Positions 54,249 through 63,858 of a DNA stretch of 64,000 nucleotides are shown here, piece after piece. The translations under genes and the position numbers were made by a program. The notes under the pieces are model-generated. The model did no database searches. It worked only from the letters and a program-made list of their open reading frames with translations, and was not told the origin of the DNA. This DNA comes from Distichodus sexfasciatus. Its lineage: Eukaryota; Chordata; Actinopteri; Characiformes; Distichodontidae. Each line of letters starts with the position of its first letter. Position 1 is the stretch's first letter. The DNA is taken from assembly GCA_032718565.1 (NCBI GenBank), contig JAVGVS010000043.1:2911557-2975556 (forward strand). Direction: 5' to 3'.

Positions 54249-54282
54249 AAAATAAATAAATAAATAAATAAATAAATAAATA
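54249..54282. repeat. (AAAT)n microsatellite
   Basis: About eight TAAA units next to the L1 fragment; on the minus strand it would be a (TTTA)n tail. Confidence 0.9.
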
Positions 54283-54289
54283 GGAACTA

Positions 54290-54895
54290 TATCAAATTAT
54301 ATTCAATCATCAGCAGACAAAGTTTTCTAGCACGGACCGTTTCAATATTGTTAATAGATTTGTTTTAAGGAAATGTCATTCTTCAGTACCGTCCACAATG
54401 GGGGAGTTTTGGTAAACGGATATAGAATTTAGTTATGATAACCATATTATTGACCAGAAATTCACATTTATATTCAGTAATAGAAAGCCCAGCTGAATAG
54501 TTTCAAAAGAAAAGCTATCAATAACTATGGACTTGGAGTTGAGCCAATTATGCAAGGTTTTCCACAAGTTCGGTGTCATATCAGTTGAGAAGAAATGTTC
54601 CATTGTCTCTTCATTATTATAAGTGACAACTTGCAGCCTCGAAGTTGAACATTTTACTCGAAAATTTATTTGAAGGGTAAATCTTGTTAATAATTTTGTA
54701 ATGTACTTCTTTACATTTAGGAGGAATTAGAAAAGTTTTATATTTGGTTCTGATAGCCCATATGTCTGTTTTCCTTAAACCCGCTGCATCAGGAAATATT
54801 CCATTCACCATATGTTTCCTCAAAAACGAATTATTGCATCTTTTATGTAATATTCCAATGTCACCTATGGTATATTCCACACATCGGACTCTGTT
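54290..54895 (-). pseudogene. L1-like LINE ORF2 C-terminal fragment
   Basis: The minus strand reads FLIPPKCKEVHYKIINKIYP then SNKFSSKMFNF, the C-terminal region of an L1-type ORF2. Further text (LWKTLHNWLN-like words in other frames) follows in broken frames. Confidence 0.65.
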
Positions 54896-55380
54896 GTTTT
54901 CTTCCCTATCTTAAGCCGCAAAATTTGCAAGATTTTACGTCACATCTGGCCTTGGCATTAGTTACGTAACTGGGCCAATGGGATGTGTCTAAACTACTAA
55001 AACTAATAATTTAAATGTCTCAAAACTGATACTGATTACCTAATTTTGTTTGACTTGTGAAAACCTGTGCTGCGCATTGTGTTTTGTTATTGAAGTTAAT
55101 ATTTCACATAATCAAGTCTATTTCTGAATTGTAATGTAAATGTATGTTTAATAAAGCCTAATGCACATGTGGCATACAATTTAGTTCGTCAATGTGATAG
55201 AAAATATGTGTGAAGCATTTGCAACTAATAATCTGCAATGGTTAACCTACGTGTATTATGGCTTACTAAAATACAGTAATTGACCGACAGATATTCTCTT
55301 CTTGTTTGTCTGTCTGTATGAACCTCACTCTGAAAGTAGGACATGAAAAAATGATTATGTGCAAACTGCAAGCTTCCGTG

Positions 55381-55887
55381 TGTCAGGGATCTGATGAGGA
55401 TGTGACATAAATGACGCTAACAATCTTTCAGCGGCCGGGTTAGGCAGCTGTCGGAATGCTTTGCGATTCGGACAGTGATCTGGTTAGGATATGAAGCGAA
55501 TGCCCCCTTTCACAATTCGCCAGTGATCTGGTTAGGATATAGTGAATTGTTACTCGTTAGCCGTTAGCCCTCGTAGCAAGGTGATTAACAGAAATGCGGC
55601 AGAGAACACGAGTAGGTAGGATTGCCACGCGAGTTGATATAAGAACTCTCTTACGCAAAGAGCAAGGATTACCACAATAATCGGCATTCTAACGACACAC
55701 TTTAACAAAGAGATGAACCCAATAACTGAGAGTACTCACGGTTGATGCCAATGGAATCGGAGAGAGGGCCAGGTTGACTAAATGGCAGAGCGACGAGCTG
55801 CGAGGAAGTAATTCCTTTTATACTCTTTGACCCGCGGCTGGCATTTCCGGTTCTATTATCGGCCCGCGGGAAGCAGTGCGCGTGACA
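55381..55887 (-). mobile_element. Solo LTR of the gypsy element, 5-bp TSD
   Basis: CCGTG flanks both sides (55376-55380 and 55888-55892). On the minus strand it begins TGTCACGCGCACTGC and ends GATCCCTGACA. Shared words with the LTR at 63342-63858 include GTAAGAGAGTTCTTATATCA and ACTCGTTAG-type text. A TATA-like GAGTATAAAAGG lies near 55825. Internal parts are absent, as after recombination between two LTRs. Confidence 0.9.
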
Positions 55888-55929
55888 CCGTGTTCTGTTT
55901 GTATATGTGTGCATTATATATGACTTAAA

Positions 55930-56350
55930 ATAATTATCAGTGCTAAAACATCTGACTATAATGGCCTGACTACATTGACTGCACTACATTCTTTTATGAC
56001 GTTCTAATGTATATGTTCTAATGTGTTCTATGTGTATGTGTTCTAAGCTCTAATGTATTTGCACATACTAGTGATTATTATTCTGTGAAACATTATTTGC
56101 ACATACTACTGACTGTTTTTCTCTCTCCCTACTTCACTGTTGTATAATATTTGCACATCTTATGGGACATTATTGTGCATTGCCTGTTTAGAATTTTCAT
56201 ATTTAACTGCCGCAGATCATATGCACTTCCAATGCAAAAAGAAATTCCAGGAACAAAATTGTATACTTATTTGTATATATGTATTTACAGTATACACTGT
56301 ATATATAAAATCTGCTTTTCCATCTAGTTTACCAATCAAAGTTCTACAGT
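55930..56350 (+). mobile_element. Rex1-like LINE 3' UTR fragment
   Basis: Repeated TTTGCACATACTA phrases and CACTTCCAATGCAAAAAGAA resemble the 3' UTRs at 26640-26960 and 47580-47880. No coding part. Confidence 0.5.
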
Positions 56351-57068
56351 AAATGTTATAGTAACAGTAAATGTATTCCATTTTACAAGTCCTTAAAGTA
56401 AAAGTTGAGCTTCGTATTACTACTCATTAAAAAACAATTTGTACCCTGCATTTGTTTTAAAAGAAATGTAACTAAACTAAATAGAGCATGAGGTTAAATA
56501 GAGCATCAAGTATTTAATTCCATGTTTGACTTTCAACATACTTCTAAAAATAAAGTATATTTAAGATATTGTGTATTACAGTTATTATGAATGCTTTATG
56601 AAGTTTTAATGTAAATTTACACATAGTATATGACTGTTTTGTGATGGGACATAATTGCCATGCTATGTCATATTCTATAATGCATTGAAATGCGTTTTGA
56701 ACTTCTTATGCCAGGATTATGAATGCAATAACAATAAATGTTATTAGTATATATTAAAGCTGTTATAGACGATCTGCAGGTCCTGGAGTTCCAGAATTGC
56801 CTACCTCTGCTTTAATGTATAATAAGATGCTTTTTATAAATGCCTTATTTGTGCCTTATAAATGCATTATGAATGTGCACTTACTGTAAATTGTTACCAA
56901 GAATTCTTTAGTTTTGTTTGAGTGCTTTTATAAAACAAAGCTTTAAATTTTTGAGCCAAAACTGAGCCACAATGAGATCATAACTAAGACAGTCAGAAGA
57001 CAAAAATATTAAGCATTAGTCCATAACTATGCTTTAAATAAAACAAATTGTTTTCTTGTTTTGACAGT
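56351..57068. other. Intron 1 stretch outside the elements, nothing else recognised
   Basis: AT-rich; includes the right arm of the 53330 element up to 56899. Confidence 0.45.
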
Positions 57069-57235
57069 GGTGTCAGATCAAGGTTTCTTCCTACTAGAGG
57101 GAGTTTTTCCTTGCCACTGTCACCTCAAGCTTACTTGTTGGGGGGTTTAGGCCGGTTATATGTAAAGTGCTTTGTGACAATGCTTTGTGTTAAGAGCGCT
57201 ATATAAATAAATTTGAATTTGAATTTAAATTTAAG
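57069..57235 (+). mobile_element. L2 LINE 3' tail
   Basis: GGTTTCTTCCTACTAGAGGG, AGTTTTTCCTTGCCACTGTC and GCGCTATATAAATAAATTTG form the well-known 3' end of fish L2 elements. It is 5'-truncated to about 165 bp. Confidence 0.85.
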
Positions 57236-57524
57236 ATGTGTGTTGGCTTGAGGTTTAGAAGGCACTTAAACACTGCATGTATATTTAACCTTTTGTCTCA
57301 ATGTTAAGAAAGTGAATCACAACACACAACACAAGGAGAGCAACTCTGCAATGACTACGACACTAGCAACGACACTACAGTATAATTTATATGTATGACA
57401 TTTAAACATTCCAGAACCAAAAAACAAACTAGTTGTGCATATCAGTATTAAGCTGCCTCTTCTTGCCATATTTATGAGCTGAAGATAGCTTATGTGACAT
57501 CAAGCTATTTCCAATACGTACTCG

Positions 57525-58160
57525 GTTACTTACGTAACCTTGGTTCCCTGAGATATGGGAACGAATACTGCGTCGTAAGACGAGTCGAGCTCGAGCTCAC
57601 CGACAGCCTTTATCAAGATACGGATGAGCTCCTCATCCGTCTTGGAGCTGGTGCTGCGAGAAGTTGACAGCGGCAAGAGGGCGGGGTCAGACCCAGAGCC
57701 TGTGAACTCTTCCGCGTCAGATGCCGCCAGGGAAAGGCTGTCCATCTCCTCGTCACTTCCACCAAACGAGATCATGTCGCTCGCAGCCGCGGAGGTACGC
57801 TGATCGGGCTGGGAGAAGAGGACGGGTGAAGCTCTGCTAGGAGGGGATGGCAAGGCACGCGGGCGCTGAGCTGGCGAGCACTCGTCAACCTCCGGACGCT
57901 CAGCAACTCTGCCCTGCTGTTTCTTCCTCACAGGTCCCTGGGAGGAAGCAGACGGGAGGGCTCGAGGGGCGGAGTCACTCTCTAAAAAGAAAGCTATCCG
58001 TGAGCGTAAAACGGCGACACTGAAAGCCTCGCAGTGCGGGCAATCAGCCACGCTGAGCGCAGCATCGGCGTGGGGCTTCCCCAGGCAGGCTATGCATTCA
58101 GCGTGGCCGTCGTCGGCACGCAGGGGATTCCCGCACGTCACACAAGCAGTGTTTATTTTA
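57525..58160 (-). mobile_element. DIRS-like element fragment: gag and terminal repeat
   Basis: The minus strand carries a gag-like frame, then the terminal repeat seen at 36335 (GAACCAAGGTTACGTAAGTAACCGAGTACG-type text, here at 57525-57580). The rest of the element is missing. GC-rich in AT-rich surroundings. Confidence 0.7.
57530..58160 (-). pseudogene. DIRS gag-like protein fragment
   Basis: The frame reads ACVTCGNPLRADDGHAECIA, CLGKPHADAALSVADCPHCE and AVLRSRIAFFLESDSAP, then a Ser/Pro-rich region, an acidic segment (GGSDEEMDSLSLAASDAEEF) and a C-terminus SYDAVFVPISQGTKVT. Cys and His spacing in CVTC, CIAC and CPHC suggests metal binding. I know this text as the first ORF of fish DIRS elements. 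The last 15 residues are encoded by the terminal repeat itself. The frame upstream of ACVTC is foreign sequence. Possibly a truncated end rather than a natural C-terminus. Confidence 0.7.
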
Positions 58161-58229
58161 TTTATATTTCTTGAGACCCCTCCATGAAATTGAATGCATA
58201 ACTTTGTAACCCTTTGTCCTATCAAAATT

Positions 58230-58720
58230 CGGTACACATCTTTTTACCTAGACAAAGCCTAGATGAAGTATGGCAAGTTTTGCGATAATCAGACGAATGG
58301 TGTCGGAGAAGTTCATTTTATTTTGAATTTGAGTTTTTTCGGAAATTCTGGCGGGCCGAAATGGCGAGGCCATATGCATTAGATTCAGGCGCTTACAGGG
58401 AATCGGGTGAGAATTTCAAATTTATCCCACACAGTTTAGGGGATACAAGCAAAAATGTATATTGGTTTGTAGTAGCGCCACCTATAGGAAGTATGCCAAG
58501 TTTTGCGAGAATCGGACAAATGGTGTCAGAGAAGTTAATTTTACTTTGAATTTCAGTGTTAACAACATCGTGGGACAATTTGGCAGGCAGAAATGGGCGC
58601 AGCCATGTCAATTAGATTCAGAACCTTCCCTGACACACAATCCTGATCAGTCTGCCAAAGTGTTTTGTTATAACGTGTATGGTTTAGGCTCTGGTTGGAC
58701 TTCAGCTTAGAGTGGAATAG
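58230..58720 (+). repeat. Two-copy tandem repeat, period 223 bp
   Basis: AAGTATGGCAAGTTTTGCGA at 58267 recurs as AAGTATGCCAAGTTTTGCGA at 58490. ACAAATGGTGTCAGAGAAGTT and similar words follow in both. The second copy runs on to CACAATCCTGATCAGTCTGC, which resembles 42325. No coding capacity. Confidence 0.7.
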
Positions 58721-58989
58721 ACACTGTAATAAGACACACCCCCTTTAAGCAACCATAGCCATATTTTACAAATTGACTCGGGAATGCAGATAGATGAAGT
58801 CTACCAAATTTCAGATTTTTATCTTGCAGTGTACATGAATTCTACCAAGTCTGGTTTTGTTTTTAATGTTTTTCTGAGAAGATATAGGCTTCAGAGTAAT
58901 TACTGGCCACACCTAGAATACGAATTGATGCATAACTTCATAACACTTTGGGCTATCAAAATGTTGTACTTCCAGAATGGAAACGATCA

Positions 58990-59215
58990 AAATCAACATT
59001 TTATTGAGATTTCTATTTCTTTTTCAGAATTTACCAATTGCAATTACTCAAAACTACTTTACAGAATGGGATAGGATGATATCTAGGTTCATATGGCAAG
59101 GGAAGAGACCCTGAATACAAAATAGAACATTGCAGTCACCAAAAGAAAAGTGGGGTTGTGAGGTACCATCACTGAAAAATTATTATATTTCAGCACAAAT
59201 CAGAGCGTTGCTATG
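58990..59215 (+). pseudogene. L1-like LINE fragment, first part
   Basis: Plus-strand frames read NCNYSKLLYRMG, then LQSPKEKWGCEVPSLKNYYI and SAQIRALLCW, a part of L1 ORF2 after the catalytic region. It continues at 59421-59458 (CNPSYQAHWKDIGL) after a SINE insertion, and at 63859 after the gypsy element. Confidence 0.7.
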
Positions 59216-59223
59216 CTGGTGGT

Positions 59224-59420
59224 GGTGTTGGTGGCCTAGTGGTAGGACACTCGCCTTGGGACTAAGAGGTTGTGGGTTCGAATCCGACCTCTGGTGTTAC
59301 CAACATTGGGTCCCTGAGCAAGACCCTTAACCCTAAGTTGCTCTCAGGGGAACTGTCCCTGAAATTAGGAAATATAAGTCGCTCTGGATAAGAGCGTCTG
59401 CTAAATGCTGTAAATGTAAA
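59224..59420 (+). mobile_element. tRNA-derived SINE inside the L1 fragment
   Basis: The head has GTGGCCTAGTGGTAGGACAC (box A) and GTGGGTTCGAATCC (box B). The body has CCTGAGCAAGACCCTTAACC and the tail GTCGCTCTGGATAAGAGCGT, TCTGCTAAATGCTG. TGGTG appears on both sides, a possible short target duplication. Confidence 0.85.
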
Positions 59421-59458
59421 TGGTGCAATCCATCCTACCAAGCACACTGGAAGGACAT

Positions 59459-59650
59459 AGGGCTAACGAGTAGCAATTCGTTACATCCTAACCAGATCAC
59501 TGTTGAATTGTGAAAGTGTGGCATTCGGTACATATCCTAATCAGATCCCTGTCCGAATCGGAGAGTATTCCTACAGCCGCCTAACCCGGCCGCTGGAAGT
59601 TTGCTTGCGTCTGCCTTTCTCGTCAAGTCCTTACCAGGTGTCAAATCCTT
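59459..59650 (+). repeat. Left LTR, 3' part only
   Basis: Matches 63661-63840 with about seven differences in roughly 180 bp, six of them transitions or CpG-like. The first 320 bp of the LTR are missing and the L1 sequence abuts directly. The junction is a deletion, not an insertion edge. Confidence 0.85.
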
Positions 59651-59700
59651 AAAAGGAATTCACTCATTTATGGGATGTGGTAGCGAGCCAGGCAGCGGAG

Positions 59701-60357
59701 ATGGAGCAGTTGCGAAGTGAAGTCGCATCTCTGCATTGCAGCGACCAAGACCTCGCGGCCAGGAGGAACTGCGGTGGGAGGTCGCGATGCTCCGCGCAGC
59801 TGTTTCAGAGTTGTCTGACCCGCGCCGTGCTCCCGTAGCGACGCCCCGTTCTCCTTCCCCCAAATCACATTTGGTATTACTGGATAAATGGAATGGCATA
59901 GATGGGAAGTGTGATGTATTTCTAACTGCGCTGGATCTTGTGTTTGAGTTTCACCCCACCAGATACTCCACGGATCGCCAGCGCATCGCGCTTCACATCT
60001 CCCTGCTTTCCGGGCAGGCAGCAGAGTGGGCCACGGCTGTGCTGCGTTCCAATTCTGATGTCAGCCACTCTTACCCGGAATTCACCCGCCAGCTCCGCCT
60101 CACTGTCGAACATCCCGACAGCGAGGTGGAGACCGACTCGAGGCTTTACCATCTGCGGCAGGGCTCAGCATCCATGAGTCACTACACCGCGGACTTCCGC
60201 ACTCTGGCTGTGCAGACCACCTGGGGAGATGCCTCGCTCCGGACCGCCTACTTCGAGGGGTTGGCTTCCCGGATTAAGAACGAACTCGCCGGACGGGAGC
60301 TCCCAGCCACGCTGAAGGGACTGATCCAACTGGCCTTGCGGATTGACCAACACCTTT
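59701..60357 (+). pseudogene. Gypsy gag, truncated
   Basis: A natural start MEQLRSEVASL at 59701 is followed by a frameshift near 59740. The frame LRAAVSELSDPRRAP then continues with KWNGIDGKCDVFLTALDLVF, TDRQRIALHISLLSGQAAEW and LRQGSASMSHYTADFRTLAV, the retrotransposon capsid (Gag) domain. It ends at LALRIDQH and jumps into protease sequence, so the nucleocapsid zinc knuckle is missing. Confidence 0.8.
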
Positions 60358-60800
60358 TCTTTCTGGGAACTTCATGGATCAGGCTTATGCCAAGCGGCTG
60401 GGGGTGGGAAGCGAGGCATTATCCCAGCCCGTTCGGATCACCTCAGTCGACGGTCGGCCCCTCTCCAACTCACCTATCACTCACCGGACCCAACCTCTTC
60501 ACCCCACCATCGACAACCACCGTGAACAGATCCGGTTTCTCCTCACCTCCATCGCATCTCCCCCCATCATCCTGGGGTACCCCTGGCTGCTCCAACATGA
60601 CCCCCTCATCTCCTGGCACCAGAACCAGATTTTGCAATGGGGTCCGTCCTGTTCCGAACTCTGCCTGCGGGCTTCGGCTGGGACTTGCTCTAGGGAGTCC
60701 GATGTCGACACAGAGACCATCCCAGCACCATACCGCGACCTGGCGGAGGTCTTTTGTAAGAAGTGTGCAATCCAGCTGCCACCTCATCGCCCCTCCTGCC
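60358..60800 (+). pseudogene. Gypsy protease, active site missing
   Basis: The frame reads GNFMDQAYAKRLGVGSEALS, VRITSVDGRPLSNSPITHRT, IILGYPWLLQHDPLISWHQN and IPAPYRDLAEVFCKK. GNFMD is the sequence just after the catalytic Asp-Ser/Thr-Gly. That triplet itself is not present because the deletion at about 60357 removed it. The frame also differs from that of pol, with an indel near 60800. Confidence 0.75.
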
Positions 60801-63207
60801 AGGCACGGTACCACCCCGCGGCCGACTCTACTCCCTGTCTGCCTCCAAGACCCAGGCGATGGAGGAATACGTCAACAGCGCCCTCCACCAAGGTACCATC
60901 CGGCCATCCTCCTCACATGCCGCTGCGGGGTTCTTTTTTGTGAAGAAGAAGGACGGTGGCCTCCGTCCCTGCGTCGATTATCGGGGGCTCAACAAGATCA
61001 CCGTGAAGAACCGTCATCCACTTCCTCTCACCAACACCGCCCTGGACTCTCTCTCTGGTGCCACCTACTTCACGAAGTTGGACCTCCGGAGCGCCTACAA
61101 CTTGGTGCGCATCAGGGAGGGTGACGAATGGAAGACGGCCTTCATCACTCCCACGGGTCACTACGAGAGCCTGGTGATGCCCTTCGGCCTCTGCAACGCG
61201 CCGGCCATGTTCCAACAATTCATCAATGACGTGCTACGGGATATGCTGGGCCATTGTGTATTCGTGTATCTGGATGATATTCTCATTTATTCTCGCACCT
61301 TAGAGGAACACCACCAGCATGTCAGGGTGGTCCTTAAGAGACTGCTCGCCCACAAGCTGTACTGCAAGTTGGAGAAGTGCGCGTTTCATGAGCGCTCCAC
61401 CACGTTCTCGTCCCAGGGGGTGGCCATGGACTTGCAGAAGCTCGAGGCTGTACGTCATTGGCCCCTACCCAAGACACTCAAGCAACTCCAACGGTTTCTC
61501 GGGTTTGCAAATTTCTATCAACGGTTCATTCAGGGCTTCAGTACAGTTGCCACTCCACTCACCGCCCTGACTCGTCCTTCTCTGCACAGCTTCACCCTCA
61601 CCCCAGAAGCCATCAGAGCATTTCATCTCCTTTGTCACCACTTCACCACCGCACCCATCCTCTTACATCCAGATCCCACCAGGCCCTTCATTGTGGAGGT
61701 GGATGCCTCTGATGTGGGCGCCAGGGCAGTCCTCTCCCAACGAGGTCCAGACCAGAAGCTACACCCCTGTGGCTTCTTCTCCAAGAAGTTCGACCCCACT
61801 CAGCAGCGTCACGGTGTAGGGGACCGTGAGCTGTTGGCCATCAAGTGGGCCTTGGAAGAATGGCGACACTGGCTCCAGGGCGGCAGCAAGCCCTTTACGG
61901 TCTGGACAGACCATCAGAACCTTATATCCATTCAGAACCTTAAACAGTTGAATCCTCGGCAGGTGCGGTGGGCACTCTTCTTCAAGCAATTCAACTTCCA
62001 TCTATCTTACCATCCGCGGTCAAAGAACACCAAAGCTGATGCCCTTTCCCGTCAACATGAGGTAGACGGCCCCCGGGCGGACCCCGCGGCTGTCCTCTCC
62101 CACACCAAAATCATAGCACCCCTCCGCTGGGACTTGGAAATGAGGGTGCGCCAGGCACAGGCCTCGGAGACACCGCCGGCAGGTGTGCCACCTGGACGGC
62201 TCTATGTTCCCACAGCTGTTCGCACGGAAGTGCTCACCTGGGCCCACTCATCCGCCCTTTCCGGCCACCCAGGGGTCCGACGCACCCTCCAGTTCACCAG
62301 CCGAGCCTTCTGGTGGCCATCCATGGTGAAAGATGTGCCAGGCGTGCCCAGTGTGTGCCAGGGCCAAGGACTCCAACCAACCATCTCCGGGGGAGCTCCA
62401 GCCTCTTCCCGGTCCCACATTGCCATCAACTTCATCACGGGCCTGCCAGTCTCTGAAGGCAAGAATACCATCCTCACCATTGTCGATCGGTTCTCCAAGG
62501 CTGTGCACCTGGTGGCCCTCACCGGACTCCCATCAGCTAAGACCACCGCAGAGCTGATATTAGAGCATGTAGTCCACCAGCATGGGTTCCCCAAGGACAT
62601 CGTCTCGGACAGGGGGCCTCAGTTCACCACCTGTTTCTGGAAGGCCGTCTGCCGTCTGATCGATTCCACCTGCAGTTTGTCATCTGGACACCACCCCCTG
62701 ACGAACGGTCAGACGGAGCGGACCAACCAACAACTGGAGCGCTACCTGAGATGCTTTGTCGCCGATCGGCAGCGCTCCTGGGCCCGCTACCTCACTTGGG
62801 CTGAGTTATCTCACAACCTTCACGTCTCCTCCGCCACCAATCTCAGTCCATTTGAGGTATGCTACGGTTACCAGCCTCCGATGTTCGACCACCAGGAGCC
62901 GGAGGTGGAGGTACCGTCGGCCCAACAGTTGGTCCGGCTCTGGAACCATGCCAACGCAGCCATTCACCGTGCCAACACCCGTTACGCCACTCAACACCGC
63001 CATCGGCACCCAACGGGACGTTTGTACCACGTAGGTGACAAGGTATGGCTATCCACCCGTAACCTCCGCCTGCACACGGACTCCCGCAAGCTCACTCCCG
63101 GTACATCAGACCCTACCACATCACCCACCGGATTAATCCCGTCACCTACCGACTCCAACTGCCTGCGGCGCTCCGGATCCATCCGGTATTCCACACCTCG
63201 CAACTAA
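60763..63207 (+). CDS. Gypsy pol: reverse transcriptase, RNase H and integrase, mostly open
   Basis: An open frame of 814 codons. RT: KKKDGGLRPCVDYRGLNKIT, FTKLDLRSAYNLVRI, MPFGLCNAPAMFQQFIND and the catalytic YLDDILIYS. RNase H: IVEVDASDVGARAVLSQ, RELLAIKWALEEWRHWL and WTDHQNL. Integrase: HPGVRRTL and SRAFWWPSM (zinc-binding HH half), then TIVDRFSKAVHLVAL, SDRGPQFTT and NGQTERTNQQLERYLR, the DDE residues. The CC half of the zinc finger is out of frame between about 62331 and 62411. The C-terminus is shifted after about 63090, and a chromodomain-like stub (ERSWILARFVLDPELI) lies at 63257-63305 in another frame. Not functional. Confidence 0.85.
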   Translation: MCNPAATSSPLLPGTVPPRGRLYSLSASKTQAMEEYVNSALHQGTIRPSSSHAAAGFFFVKKKDGGLRPCVDYRGLNKITVKNRHPLPLTNTALDSLSGATYFTKLDLRSAYNLVRIREGDEWKTAFITPTGHYESLVMPFGLCNAPAMFQQFINDVLRDMLGHCVFVYLDDILIYSRTLEEHHQHVRVVLKRLLAHKLYCKLEKCAFHERSTTFSSQGVAMDLQKLEAVRHWPLPKTLKQLQRFLGFANFYQRFIQGFSTVATPLTALTRPSLHSFTLTPEAIRAFHLLCHHFTTAPILLHPDPTRPFIVEVDASDVGARAVLSQRGPDQKLHPCGFFSKKFDPTQQRHGVGDRELLAIKWALEEWRHWLQGGSKPFTVWTDHQNLISIQNLKQLNPRQVRWALFFKQFNFHLSYHPRSKNTKADALSRQHEVDGPRADPAAVLSHTKIIAPLRWDLEMRVRQAQASETPPAGVPPGRLYVPTAVRTEVLTWAHSSALSGHPGVRRTLQFTSRAFWWPSMVKDVPGVPSVCQGQGLQPTISGGAPASSRSHIAINFITGLPVSEGKNTILTIVDRFSKAVHLVALTGLPSAKTTAELILEHVVHQHGFPKDIVSDRGPQFTTCFWKAVCRLIDSTCSLSSGHHPLTNGQTERTNQQLERYLRCFVADRQRSWARYLTWAELSHNLHVSSATNLSPFEVCYGYQPPMFDHQEPEVEVPSAQQLVRLWNHANAAIHRANTRYATQHRHRHPTGRLYHVGDKVWLSTRNLRLHTDSRKLTPGTSDPTTSPTGLIPSPTDSNCLRRSGSIRYSTPRN

Positions 63208-63341
63208 AACCCTTCGTCACTTCCTGCATACACCGTGCGTCGGATCCTTGAGGAGCGGTCGTGGATTCTGGCCCGGTTTGTACTCGATCCGGAGCTGATC
63301 CAGCCGGGTCCGTCTGGTGCCGGTCCTGGGGGGGGGGGGAC

Positions 63342-63858
63342 TGTCACGCGCACTCCACTCCGCGGCCGGTAAGGGGAATGGGACGCGGCCAGTCGCGGTT
63401 CAAAGGGTATTTAAGGATTCACTTCCTTGCGGCGCACAGCTCTGCCATTAGAGTCCACCTGGCCCTTTTCCGATTCTCATTGGCATCAACTGTGAGTACT
63501 CCAGTTATTGGGTTCATCTCTTTGTTAGAGTGTGTGTCGCTAGAACGCGGATTATTGTGGTAATCCTTACTCTTCGCGTAAGAGAGTTCTTATATCAACT
63601 CGCATGGCTTTGCTGCCTACTCGCACTCTCAGCCGCGTTTGGGCTAACCAGCACACTACAAGGGCTAACGAGTAGCAATTCGTTACATCCTAACCAGATC
63701 ACTGTCGAATTGTGAAAGTGGGGCATTCGGTTCATATCCTAATCAGATCCCTGTCCGAATCGGAGAGCATTCCTACAGCCGCCTAACCCAGCCGCTGGAA
63801 GTTTGCTCGCGTCTGCCTTTCTCGTCAAATCCTTACCAGATCCCTAACGAACCTGACA
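63342..63858 (+). repeat. Right LTR, complete (517 bp)
   Basis: Begins TGTCACGCGCACTCC and ends GAACCTGACA (TG...CA borders), preceded by a polypurine tract. A TATA-like GGTATTTAAGGATTC lies at 63406. It is homologous to the solo LTR at 55381 (opposite orientation). Confidence 0.9.

Larger units (their letters stand above)
53330..56899. mobile_element. Probable hAT-type element with about 95-bp inverted repeats and nested elements
   Basis: AGAATTCT flanks both ends (53322-53329 and 56900-56907). The left arm has TACATTAAGTGCACTTTCAT, TAATGCATTTATAAGGCATT and reaches ACATTAAAG near 53420. The right arm, reverse complemented, has TACAGTAAGTGCACATTCAT, TAATGCATTTATAAGGCAC and also reaches ACATTAAAG. 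Within lie an L1 fragment, a solo LTR and a Rex1-like 3' UTR. No transposase recognised. The duplicated site is itself a palindrome, which weakens its value slightly. Confidence 0.6.
59459..63858 (+). mobile_element. Ty3/gypsy (sushi-type chromovirus) retrotransposon, decayed
   Basis: A left LTR remnant (59459-59650), gag (59701-60357), protease remnant, pol (60763-63207) with RT, RNase H and integrase, a chromodomain-like tail, a polypurine tract of ten G plus ACT (63330-63341), and a complete right LTR. Gag type, RT motif YLDDILIYS and a C-terminal chromodomain place it with sushi-like chromoviruses. GC-rich and codon-biased against its AT-rich surroundings. Confidence 0.9.

Noticed and set aside
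59226..59300. Possible tRNA gene with GTTCGAATCC
   Set aside because: Continuous with a SINE body and L2-type tail.
59700..63340. Long open frames that could be a host gene on the plus strand
   Set aside because: RT, RNase H and integrase motifs, an adjacent polypurine tract and LTRs make it a gypsy retrotransposon. It is also frameshifted.
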